Positions 1-8,598 of a stretch of 14,157 bases of DNA are shown here, piece by piece (position 1 is the stretch's first letter; the number at the start of each line of letters is the position of its first letter). The stretch is from Actinomycetota bacterium. Its GTDB lineage: Bacteria; Actinomycetota; Actinomycetes; Streptosporangiales; Streptosporangiaceae. The position numbers were made by a program, and so were the translations under genes. The stretch is from assembly GCA_003168295.1 (NCBI GenBank), contig PMST01000590.1:1-14157 (forward strand), in the 5' to 3' direction. The notes under the pieces were generated by a model. That model saw only the letters and a program-made list of their open reading frames with translations. It was not told the origin of the DNA and made no database searches.

Positions 1-2
1 CG

Positions 3-1565
3 ACCTGGGTGCCGGCCGTCTCGCCCGATGCGGCGCCGCCCGGGCACGGCGCGCAGCCCCTGATCGCGGGCGTGGCCACGGTCAAGGGCGGATTCGTCCT
101 GCTCAGGCCGACCGCAGGCGCGCGGCCTGGCCTGGACGTCTACGATTCACCGAACGGCACGGCCTGGACGTTCCAGGCCACCCTGAACACGCCCGCGGGG
201 CTGGTCGCCGGCCCGGCGGACGGCGGTCCTTCCGGTGCTGTGGTCACCGGGCAGGCGGGCCGGACCCTGACCGCCTTCGTGTCCGCGGACGGCCTTTCCT
301 GGCGGCAGACCCAGGCCTTCGGCGCTGCCGCCGTCGAATCGGTGTCGGGTGTGGCCATGGCGGGCGGCGGTGCCGTGGTCACCGCGACGACGGCCGGCCC
401 GCAGAGCCGCCAGCCGGCCATCACCATGGTGACCGCGGGCGCTCCCGCCCGCCAGGTCGACGTGGCGAAGATCCCCGGCGCCTTCGATCCGCAGCTCGCC
501 GTCAACGGCATCGCCGCGGACAACGGCACCCAGGTCGCGGTGGGCAGCGCCAACGGCTACCCGGCCGCCTGGACCTCCGCCGACGGCGGCAGTTCGTGGA
601 CCCCCGCCACCGGCGTCACCCAGGCGGTCTTCGGCCGGCCAGGGGTGCAGCAGCTGACCGGCGTGACGCACGGCACCGCCGGGTGGCTCGCGGTCGGCGG
701 CGTCACCGCGGGCGCCGCCCAGCATCCGGTCGTCCTTTCCTCGGCTGCTGGCAGCAGCTGGCAAGCCGCCGACGGCGAGGCCGCGTTCGGCGGGCCGGGA
801 CTGGTCACCGAGCAGGCCGCGGCCGGCCCCGATGGCTATGTCATCGTCGGTTACCAGGACGTCGAGGCGGCCGGGGCCGGCCGGACCAGCTCCAACCGCA
901 CGATCGCGGCGGCCTGGTGGTCCGCGGGCCTGACCGGCTGGGAGCGTGCCGGAGACGCGGCCGTGGGCGCCCTCGAGGGGAGCGCGGGGTCGGGGACCGG
1001 CAAGCAGATGCTGGCCGTGGCGGCCCGCTCCGGCGGTTTCGTCGCGGTCGGCTCGGACGCCAGCCAGGCCGCGGCCTGGATCTCACCGGACGGACGGACC
1101 TGGCGCCAGGCCGACCTGCCCGTTCCGGTCGGCTCGGCCAGCGCCGTGTTGCAGCACGTCGCCAGCAGCGGCCGGACCATGGTGGCCGTGGGTACCGCGG
1201 TCACGACCACCGGCCAGCGGCTGCCGTTCGCGGCGAGCTCGTCGAATGGCGGCGCCACCTGGACCGAAGCCGCGCTGCCGGTACCCGCCGGGGTGGCCTC
1301 GGTCACGGCGCTGGCCGCGGCCGGCGGCGGCTTCACCGCGACTGGGACGTTCGGCCGCACCCCCGGCCACCAGGACGTGGTGGTGTGGACGTCGGCGAAC
1401 GGCTCGGCCTGGGCGGCGGCCACGCCGACCGGGCAGGGCCTGACCGGCCCCGGCATCCAGGTGATCACCGGCCTGGCCCTGTCGGGCAGCACGCTGACCG
1501 GCGTCGGCTACACCGCCTGGCCGACCGGCGAGGAACCCGTCTTCTGGCAGTCACCGGTTCGCTAA
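3..1565 (+). CDS. Beta-propeller-like protein with Asp-box/BNR-type repeats, 5' end outside window
   Basis: The reading frame is open from the left edge, so the GTG at 9 is probably an internal valine and the true start lies upstream. Numbered from that GTG, 518 codons remain. Eight motifs of the type S-x-(D/N)-G-x-x-W lie near residues 46-53, 92-98, 190-197, 244-251, 303-311, 359-365, 411-418 and 462-468. Most are preceded by a V-A-V-G-type strand and a W-(T/I)-S strand. This periodicity resembles Asp-box (BNR/sialidase-type) beta-propeller blades. No sialidase catalytic Arg/Tyr set is evident, so an enzymatic role is not supported; binding or structural function is equally possible. The protein ends on a final strand (FWQSP) with no Asp-box after it. 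Composition is rich in Ala, Gly, Thr and Ser, as in many actinobacterial extracellular proteins, but a signal peptide or membrane anchor would be upstream and is not visible. It converges on the nitrilase gene with 28 bp between them. Confidence 0.72.
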   Translation, partial: TWVPAVSPDAAPPGHGAQPLIAGVATVKGGFVLLRPTAGARPGLDVYDSPNGTAWTFQATLNTPAGLVAGPADGGPSGAVVTGQAGRTLTAFVSADGLSWRQTQAFGAAAVESVSGVAMAGGGAVVTATTAGPQSRQPAITMVTAGAPARQVDVAKIPGAFDPQLAVNGIAADNGTQVAVGSANGYPAAWTSADGGSSWTPATGVTQAVFGRPGVQQLTGVTHGTAGWLAVGGVTAGAAQHPVVLSSAAGSSWQAADGEAAFGGPGLVTEQAAAGPDGYVIVGYQDVEAAGAGRTSSNRTIAAAWWSAGLTGWERAGDAAVGALEGSAGSGTGKQMLAVAARSGGFVAVGSDASQAAAWISPDGRTWRQADLPVPVGSASAVLQHVASSGRTMVAVGTAVTTTGQRLPFAASSSNGGATWTEAALPVPAGVASVTALAAAGGGFTATGTFGRTPGHQDVVVWTSANGSAWAAATPTGQGLTGPGIQVITGLALSGSTLTGVGYTAWPTGEEPVFWQSPVR

Positions 1566-1585
1566 GGCTCCGGTTCGCTAAAGCC
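1554..1585. repeat. 16-bp tandem duplication across the propeller gene stop codon
   Basis: Two 16-bp copies, 1554-1569 and 1570-1585, share the 12-mer ccggttcgctaa and match at 14 of 16 positions. The first copy carries the TAA stop at 1563-1565. The second copy lies in the short gap before the convergent nitrilase gene. This looks like local duplication by slippage. Confidence 0.7.
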
Positions 1586-1593
1586 CCAGCCTC

Positions 1594-2418
1594 TCAGCTC
1601 TCCTGCACGACGACGGGTTTGCCGAACACGTCATCCCGGCGGTTGTCCAGGCTCGGCAGGCTAGCCCGGACGGTCCCGATCTCCTCGACCTCGACCTCGG
1701 CGACCGTGACCCCGGGTCCCGGCCCGAGATCGGCCCGGACCACCCCGAGCGGGTCGACCAGCATGCTGCGCCCGACCCCGGTCGCGGCCCGGGTGAACGG
1801 CTCGTCCAGGTCGGGTACCTGCCCGACGGCGGCGACCCACACGGTGTTCTCGATGGCGCGCGCTCGCACCAGCGTGACCCAGTGGTCCTCCTTGAACAGC
1901 CCCGCGGCCCAGGCGGCGGGCAGCACGATGAGCGAGGCCCCGGACGCCGCCAGCGCCCGCGAGAGCTCGCCGAACCGCACGTCGTAGCAGATCTCCAGCC
2001 CGGTGCGCACGCCGGCCAGCGTGCAGATGACCGGAGCGGACCCCGGCGCGACGTGGTCCGATTCCCGCTGCCCGTACGCGTCGAACAGGTGCAGTTTCCG
2101 GTAGGAGGCGACCAGCTGGCCGGCCCCGTCGTAGGCGACGGCGGTGTTGTAGACCCGGCCGTCCGGGCCAGGTTCGAAGACCCCGGCGACCAGCGCGACC
2201 CCGGTTTCGGCGGCCGCCGCCGCGAGCCCGGAGCAGAACGGGCCATCCAGCGGCTCGGCGGCCGCACGCAGGTCCGAGCCGAACCTGATCTGGGTCGCCT
2301 CCGGGAACACCGCGAGGTCGGCACCGGAGTCCGCGGCCTGCTCAAGAGCGGTCCGGACCCGTCCGGAGTTGACGTCCGGCCGTGAGCTGACCGGGATCTG
2401 GCACAACGCGAGGCGCAT
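1594..2418 (-). CDS. Carbon-nitrogen hydrolase (nitrilase superfamily, omega-amidase-like)
   Basis: The 274-residue protein is a single nitrilase-superfamily domain of normal length. The Glu-Lys-Cys triad is intact: E40 in FPEAT, K108 in YRKLHLFD and C144 in LEICYDVRF. The pattern YRKLHLFD plus GLEICYD is typical of the Nit1/Nit2-type amidase branch, which hydrolyses omega-amides of 2-oxo acids (alpha-ketoglutaramate, alpha-ketosuccinamate) or deaminated glutathione. The exact substrate is inferred. The protein should be cytosolic, as no signal peptide is present. It starts with ATG and is divergent from a class I aminotransferase 40 bp away. That pairing fits a transaminase that makes an omega-amide of a keto acid and an amidase that hydrolyses it. 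There is no clear Shine-Dalgarno; a TAGGCT element ends six bases before the ATG, suggesting a leaderless mRNA. Other simple amides remain possible substrates. Confidence 0.9.
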   Translation of the reverse strand: MRLALCQIPVSSRPDVNSGRVRTALEQAADSGADLAVFPEATQIRFGSDLRAAAEPLDGPFCSGLAAAAAETGVALVAGVFEPGPDGRVYNTAVAYDGAGQLVASYRKLHLFDAYGQRESDHVAPGSAPVICTLAGVRTGLEICYDVRFGELSRALAASGASLIVLPAAWAAGLFKEDHWVTLVRARAIENTVWVAAVGQVPDLDEPFTRAATGVGRSMLVDPLGVVRADLGPGPGVTVAEVEVEEIGTVRASLPSLDNRRDDVFGKPVVVQES

Positions 2419-2420
2419 AT

Positions 2421-2462
2421 ATGCAGCCTAACCGGCCACAGCATGATCTCATGGTCCGGTGA
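2421..2462 (+). other. 13-codon mini-ORF overlapping the aminotransferase start
   Basis: An ATG at 2421 opens a 13-codon frame whose TGA (2460-2462) overlaps the GTG start (2459-2461) of the aminotransferase in a GTGA arrangement. A second in-frame ATG lies at 2451. The aminotransferase GTG has no purine-rich Shine-Dalgarno before it, so translational coupling to this short frame is conceivable. The frame could also be chance; no conservation can be judged here. Confidence 0.3.
2425..2430 (-). promoter_or_regulatory. Putative -10 element of a leaderless nitrilase promoter
   Basis: On the minus strand TAGGCT fits the actinobacterial TAnnnT -10 pattern and is followed by six bases (gcatat) and then the ATG. 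Transcription would therefore start at or next to the start codon, consistent with the missing Shine-Dalgarno. No convincing -35 is visible, so this rests on position and a short match. Confidence 0.35.
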
Positions 2463-3625
2463 GCCGACCTCTTCTGAACCGGCGCCTGGCCGGCCTCGGG
2501 ACCACGATCTTCGCCGAGATGTCCGCGCGCGCGGTCGCGACCGGATCGATCAACCTAGGGCAGGGCTTCCCCGACCAGGACGGCCCGGTCAAGATCGCCC
2601 AGATCGCGGCGGACGCCATCCTGGCCGGCCGCGGCAACCAGTACCCGCCCGGCCCGGGCATTCCCGAGTTGCGCCAGGCGATCGCCGCCCACGCCGCGCA
2701 CTTCTACGGCCTGCGCTACGACCCGGCCGACGAGATCCTGGTCACGGCCGGTGCCACCGAGGCCGTCGCCGCCGCGATGCTCGCGCTGGTCGAGCCGGGT
2801 GACGAGGTGATCGCGTTCGAGCCCTACTACGACTCCTACGCCGCGAACATCGCCATGGCCGGCGGCGTCCGGGTCCCGGTCACGCTGCGCCCGCCGGACT
2901 TCCGCCCGAACCCAGCCGAGCTAGCCAACGCCATCACCGAACGCACCAGGCTCATCCTCCTCAACACCCCGCACAACCCCACCGGCTCGGTGTTCACCCG
3001 CGGCGAACTGGCCGCCATCGCCGAACTGGCGGTCGAGCGCGACCTGCTCGTGGTCTCGGACGAGGTCTACGAGCACCTGGTGTTCGACGGCGAGCACGTG
3101 CCGATCGCCTCGTTCCCCGGCATGCGCGAGCGGACGGTGACGATCAGCTCGGCGGGCAAGACGTTCTCCTTCACCGGCTGGAAGATCGGCTGGGTCGAGG
3201 CGACGGCGGAGCTGGTCACCGCGGTCAAGACGACCAAGCAGTTCATGACCTACGTGAGCGGCGGCCCGTTCCAGTACGCGGTGGCCGAGGCGCTGGCCCT
3301 GCCCGATGAGTACTACACCGCCCTGCGGGAGGACCTGAAGGCCAGACGTGACCTGTTCGTGCCCGGCCTGGCCGCCCTGGGCTTCGAGGTGTACCCGCCG
3401 CAAGGCACCTACTTCGTCACCGCCGACATCGCCGGCCTGGACGACCGGGACGGCATCGAGTTCTGCCGCACCCTGCCCGAACGCGCCGGCGTCGTCGCCA
3501 TCCCCTCCGCCATCTTCTACGACGACAAAGCAGCGGCCCGCACCCTGGTCCGGTTCGCCTTCTGCAAGCGCCCCGAGGTGCTGACCGAGGCCCTGGCCCG
3601 CCTGTCCCGCCTGATGACGAGCTGA
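2459..3625 (+). CDS. Class I PLP-dependent aminotransferase (DapC / glutamine transaminase-like)
   Basis: The protein has 388 residues, full length for fold-type I aminotransferases of class I/II. Visible landmarks are the substrate segment NLGQGFPD (32-39), NQYPPGPG (60-67), the cofactor-phosphate segment GATEA (98-102), NTPHNPTG with N173, the cofactor-nitrogen aspartate D201 with Y204, the Schiff-base lysine K234 in SSAGKTFSFTGWKIGW, and the carboxylate-binding arginine R365 in VRFAFCKR. The whole sequence recalls Mycobacterium tuberculosis Rv0858c (DapC, N-succinyldiaminopimelate aminotransferase) and the kynurenine aminotransferase/glutamine transaminase K/YbdL group. Substrate is therefore uncertain: lysine biosynthesis, or methionine/keto-acid transamination. 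The divergent nitrilase favours a glutamine transaminase/omega-amidase role, but that is inference. The GTG at 2459 fits the family N-terminus, although it has no Shine-Dalgarno and overlaps the stop of a mini-ORF. Confidence 0.9.
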   Translation: MSRPLLNRRLAGLGTTIFAEMSARAVATGSINLGQGFPDQDGPVKIAQIAADAILAGRGNQYPPGPGIPELRQAIAAHAAHFYGLRYDPADEILVTAGATEAVAAAMLALVEPGDEVIAFEPYYDSYAANIAMAGGVRVPVTLRPPDFRPNPAELANAITERTRLILLNTPHNPTGSVFTRGELAAIAELAVERDLLVVSDEVYEHLVFDGEHVPIASFPGMRERTVTISSAGKTFSFTGWKIGWVEATAELVTAVKTTKQFMTYVSGGPFQYAVAEALALPDEYYTALREDLKARRDLFVPGLAALGFEVYPPQGTYFVTADIAGLDDRDGIEFCRTLPERAGVVAIPSAIFYDDKAAARTLVRFAFCKRPEVLTEALARLSRLMTS

Positions 3626-3666
3626 TCCCCGCACCCCCGTGGCCGGCCGGGAGGGGGCTCAGCACT

Positions 3667-3681
3667 ACCCCGATGCGGGGT
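3667..3681. terminator. Short GC hairpin after the aminotransferase gene
   Basis: A perfect six-base-pair stem, accccg / cggggt with loop atg, lies 42 bp after the aminotransferase stop. A second G/C-rich inverted stretch with the palindrome ggccggcc sits at 3634-3657. No T-run follows, as is common for actinobacterial terminators. It may separate this gene from the kinase operon. Confidence 0.35.
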
Positions 3682-3740
3682 CGCAGGCCCATGGCGGCGC
3701 CCTGGCGCCGCGGTCAGGATGGGACTAAGAGGGGGGTAAG

Positions 3741-3748
3741 GGAAGGAG
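3741..3748 (+). promoter_or_regulatory. Shine-Dalgarno for the sensor kinase
   Basis: The sequence ggaaggag lies nine bases before the ATG at 3758. It is one of the strongest ribosome-binding sites in the window and supports that start. The 132-bp gap upstream (3626-3757) shows no clear -10/-35 pair. Confidence 0.7.
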
Positions 3749-5310
3749 CTGGCGGTCATGCTTTTCGCGATTGTGCTACTGCTGACGATCGGGTGCATAG
3801 CGTTCATCCTGGTGCGGGGGGCCAAGGGGACCCCGCGTCCGGGTGGCCTGCGGGGGCGCATCCGAGACCGCGGCTGGGCTCTGCTATTGCTTCCCATCGC
3901 GATGTCCGCCGCCGTGATGGCCGGCGGTGCGCACGGGCTTATCCCGGCCGAGCTGGGCCTCGCGGCCCTGGCCATCGTCTTCGCCCCGAAGCCGGCGGCC
4001 AAGCTGGTGCCCTACGGCGTGCTCGGGCTGGCCATCTTCGGGATCATGCTGGCCAGGACGTACAACGACGGGAGCATCAGCCGGGTCCAGTACCTGTTCG
4101 TCGACGCGGGCTGGGGGATCTGGGGTGCCCCGCCGGTCCTGGCCGAGGCCGGGCTCTTGTTCGTCATCGGCTTGTGGCTGCTGCTGCGGCTTAACTCGCC
4201 GGGCGCCGGGACGGTCCGGGCGCTGACCGCCCGGTGGCTGGCCAGCGGCCGCCGCGGGATCTCGGGTGCCCAGGCCCTACTGCTTATCCCGGTCGTGGGG
4301 CTGGCCGTCCAGCTGCTCGGACCGGGCAACTGGTTCGGCTGGCAGGCGATCGACGGGCTCGACGTGGCCGTCATGGACCTGACCTTGTTCGCGGGCGCGC
4401 TGGTGCTGATCTTCCGGTCGCGGGCCTGGGCCGCCACGCTGGCCGAGGCGGGCCTGCTGGTCCTCGGCGCCTACGGGTGGGTGATCACGGTGTTCTGGCC
4501 CGTGGTGCCCGGGTTCGCGTATGGCTTCGCCGACCTGAACAACAGCCCGGCGTCCGCCCACCTCTGGACCGTCGCCGTGGAAGGCTCCGTCCTGCTGGCC
4601 GCGGGCCTGTGGCTGGCGCCGCGGGTGATGCGCCATCACCTGACCGACCTGCCCGACCCCGAGCTCGCGGCCCGGGCCCGGCACCTGACCCAGCGGGTGC
4701 AGACCCTGACCCAGACCCGCCACGACGCCGTGGACACCGCGGCGGCCGAGCTGCGCCGCATCGAGCGCGACCTGCACGATGGGGCGCAGGCCCGTCTGGT
4801 CGCGCTTGGCATGAGCCTGCAGGCAGCGCAACGGCTGTTCCCGACCAACCCCGAGGCGGCGCTCGCGCTCGTGGCCGAGGCCAAGGAATCCTCCTCCCTC
4901 GCCCTGACCGAGCTGCGCGACCTGGTGCGCGGCATCTACCCGCCGGTGCTGGCCGACCGCGGCCTGGCCGACGCCATCCGCGCTCTGGCCCTGGACACGC
5001 CGCTGCCCGTCGAGCTCGACCTCGACCTGCCCGGTGAGGTCAAGCTGCCGGTGGCCTCGGCCGTCTACTTCTCGGTGGCCGAGGCGCTGGCCAACGTGAC
5101 CAAGCACGCCGGCGCCCGGGCCGTGCGGATCCAGTTCAGCTACTCCGTGGGCATGCTGCGCGCGCAGGTCACTGACGACGGCTCGGGCGGCGCCGACCCG
5201 GCCCTCGGCACCGGGCTGGCCGGGGTGGAACGCCGCCTGGCGACGTTTGATGGCATCCTGGCGGTGAGCAGCCCGCCGGGCGGGCCGACGATTCTTGTCA
5301 TCGAGGTACC

Positions 5311-6715
<1,405 letters not shown>

Positions 6716-6745
6716 ATTTTCAGATACCAGCGTCTACTGGGCTTT

Positions 6746-6778
6746 CCAGCCGGCACGATGTGCCGTTGTGCCGGCTGG
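6746..6778. terminator. Bidirectional hairpin terminator between convergent genes
   Basis: A perfect 11-bp inverted repeat (ccagccggcac at 6746-6756, gtgccggctgg at 6768-6778) with an 11-base loop lies 30 bp after the methyltransferase stop and 40 bp before the toroid gene stop. The loop contains a further gtgccg (6760-6765) that can pair with cggcac (6751-6756), giving an alternative hairpin. It is well placed to stop transcription from both sides. There is no long T-run. Confidence 0.7.
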
Positions 6779-6818
6779 ATCTGTGAGCAGCGGCTCCCAG
6801 ATGCGCCCTTTTGGCCTG

Positions 6819-7880
6819 CTAAGGGTTGTTTGAACCGCAGTCTCGGCCACAGGCATTGGGTGCCTCCTGGGCTCCTGCGGCGTCCCTGAAGATCCCCCCG
6901 CCGCAGCTGAAGCCGGTTAGCGCGTCCGCCGCCAGCACCACGGCGGCCGCGGTCCAGCTGGACCGTTCCCGCGGGAACGGCTCGGCGTTGGCGAACTGCC
7001 AGCCGGTCCAGTACGAGCCGTCCGGATGGCGCAGGTGCTGGGCGTCCGCGAACACCTCAAGCGCCTCGGCGCGCATCCCGCAGCCGTCCAGAGCGATCAC
7101 GAGCTCGCAGGTCTCGGCCCCGGTGACCCAGGGCTGGTCGCTGACACAGCGGACGCCGAGGCCCGGGACCACGAACCGGTCCCACCCCGCGGCGAGCCGC
7201 GCGGCCGCCTCGGTGCCGCCCACCGCACCGCCGAGCACCGGGTAGTACCAGTCCATGGCAAACCGGCTCTTGTCCGCGAACGCCTCCGGGTGAGCGGCCA
7301 CCAAGTGGGCCAGCCGGTCCGCCGCGAACTCCCAGTCGGGCCTGGGGTCATCGGCCAGCTTGGCCAGCGCGATCGCGCAGCGCAGGCTCTGGTGGATACT
7401 TGAGCAGCCGGAAAGCAGCGCGAAGCTTCCCGGCCGCCCGCCGGCATCGCGCTCCCAGGCGATCTCGCCCCGGGGTGTACGCAGCCCGAGCACCCAGTCC
7501 ACCGCGCGTCGGACCGCGGGCCACATGGTCAGGCCGTGCCTTTCGTCGCCGGTCACCAGGTACTCGTGCCACGCGCCGACGGCGATGTACGCGGCGTGAT
7601 GGCTCTCGCCCGCCGGGTCCGTCACCGTGCCGCCGGTGACGGACCGGGGCCAGGACCCGTCGGCAGCCTGGGTCTCCCGCAGCCACCGGTAGGCACGCCG
7701 GGCAGGCTCCCGCAGCCCGCAGGCGCTCAGCGCCATCGCGCATTCGACGTGATCCCAGGCATCGACATGCCCGTCCGGCCACGGGATCGCCCCGGAGGGT
7801 TCTTGCATCTGCGCGATGGACTCACCCGTGGCAAGCACGTCAGCCCGGGTCAACCCAGACGTCACCTCACCGGTGGTCAT
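6819..7880 (-). CDS. Alpha/alpha-toroid protein (prenyltransferase/squalene oxidase repeat-like)
   Basis: The 353-residue protein is helical with repeated short motifs of the terpenoid-cyclase/protein-prenyltransferase alpha/alpha-barrel fold. Visible are QMQEPSGAIPW (24-34), VDAWDHVECAMAL (39-51), the QW-like TQAADGSW (70-77), HHAAYIAVGAWHEYL, SIHQSLRCAIALA, QPWVTGAETCELVIAL and PDGSYWTGWQF near the C-terminus. The class II cyclase DxDD acid motif is absent; D40 and D43 in DAWDHVE are the nearest acidic residues. Cyclase activity is therefore unproven, and a glycosidase-like or binding role in the same fold is possible. A tail of about 30 residues with three cysteines follows the last barrel helix. 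The ATG at 7880 overlaps the upstream methyltransferase gene by 14 bp, so it is the third gene of a translationally coupled operon with a glycosyltransferase and a methyltransferase. Confidence 0.72.
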   Translation of the reverse strand: MTTGEVTSGLTRADVLATGESIAQMQEPSGAIPWPDGHVDAWDHVECAMALSACGLREPARRAYRWLRETQAADGSWPRSVTGGTVTDPAGESHHAAYIAVGAWHEYLVTGDERHGLTMWPAVRRAVDWVLGLRTPRGEIAWERDAGGRPGSFALLSGCSSIHQSLRCAIALAKLADDPRPDWEFAADRLAHLVAAHPEAFADKSRFAMDWYYPVLGGAVGGTEAAARLAAGWDRFVVPGLGVRCVSDQPWVTGAETCELVIALDGCGMRAEALEVFADAQHLRHPDGSYWTGWQFANAEPFPRERSSWTAAAVVLAADALTGFSCGGGIFRDAAGAQEAPNACGRDCGSNNP

Positions 7881-8598
7881 CCGGCCGCCCCGGCTTGACC
7901 GCGTACACCACTAGGCTCTTCCCGATCAGGGGGTTAAGTGCCTGCTCGGCGAGCCTGGTGGCGGCCGGCTTGCGCATGATGTCCCAGACCAGCACGCGGT
8001 GATAGGCGCTGACCAGCGAGTGCTTGTCGTCGTGCACCCCGACCGCGCATTTGAGCCACCAGTACGGCGAGTGCAGTCCGTGCGCGTGGTGGTGCCAGCC
8101 GACCTCCAGCCCGGCCCTGGCCAGCTTGGCTTCGAGTTCGACCCGTGTGTAGATGCGCACATGCCCCCCGGGGACCTCGTGATACTCCGTGGACAGGGCC
8201 CAGCAGATCCGTTCTGGCAGCCAGCTGGGAACCGTGATCGCCGCTAGCCCGCCCGGCCGCAGCACGCGCGCGAGCTCGTTCATCGCCCGCTGGTCGTCCA
8301 GAACATGCTCAAGCACCTCGGCCGCGATCACCCGGTCGAACGTGCCATCGCCGAACGGCATCGCGGTGGCGTCCCCGGATACCGCCGTCGCTCCGCCCTG
8401 GGAGCCCGCCTCGCCTGCCTCGCGCATCGCGCCGAACATCCCGGTCACCGGGCCCAGCTCGGATGGGTCCAGGTCGAACGCGACGACGTTCGCGCCGCGC
8501 CGGTACACCTCGAAGGCGTGCCGGCCGCCGCCGCAGCCCAAGTCGAGCACGCGGTCGCCGGGCCGGACCGGGAACCTCCGGAAATCGACGGTCAGCAC
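7867..8598 (-). CDS. Class I SAM-dependent methyltransferase (Methyltransf_11/UbiE-like)
   Basis: The 243-residue protein shows motif I VLDLGCGGGRHAFE (17-30), the acidic residue D42 after strand 2 (VVAFDLDP), a post-motif strand FDRVIAAEVLEHV and LRPGGLAAITVPSW. These are the standard SAM-binding landmarks. The C-terminal half (GGHVRIYTRVELEAKLARAGLEV, written here in outline) matches small-molecule methyltransferases of the UbiE/Methyltransf_11 group rather than RNA or DNA enzymes. The substrate is unknown. The GTG start at 8598 overlaps the glycosyltransferase stop by 7 bp, and its own stop overlaps the toroid gene start by 14 bp, so it is the middle gene of a coupled operon. Methylation of a glycosylated or isoprenoid product would suit the neighbours, as inference. 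No strong Shine-Dalgarno precedes the GTG. Confidence 0.88.
   Translation of the reverse strand: MLTVDFRRFPVRPGDRVLDLGCGGGRHAFEVYRRGANVVAFDLDPSELGPVTGMFGAMREAGEAGSQGGATAVSGDATAMPFGDGTFDRVIAAEVLEHVLDDQRAMNELARVLRPGGLAAITVPSWLPERICWALSTEYHEVPGGHVRIYTRVELEAKLARAGLEVGWHHHAHGLHSPYWWLKCAVGVHDDKHSLVSAYHRVLVWDIMRKPAATRLAEQALNPLIGKSLVVYAVKPGRPDDHR

Noticed and set aside
2921..3634. Antisense open frame opposite the aminotransferase
   Set aside because: The aminotransferase carries all catalytic residues in its own frame; the antisense product has no domain signature.
3634..3657. GC-rich inverted stretch with ggccggcc as a strong terminator
   Set aside because: The palindrome leaves no loop and the outer C/G runs pair only loosely; it is mentioned with the better hairpin at 3667-3681 rather than called separately.
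7740..7775. Possible DxDD-type cyclase motif in the toroid protein
   Set aside because: The residues read VDAWDHVE, which lacks the DxDD arrangement, so squalene-hopene or diterpene cyclase activity was not called.
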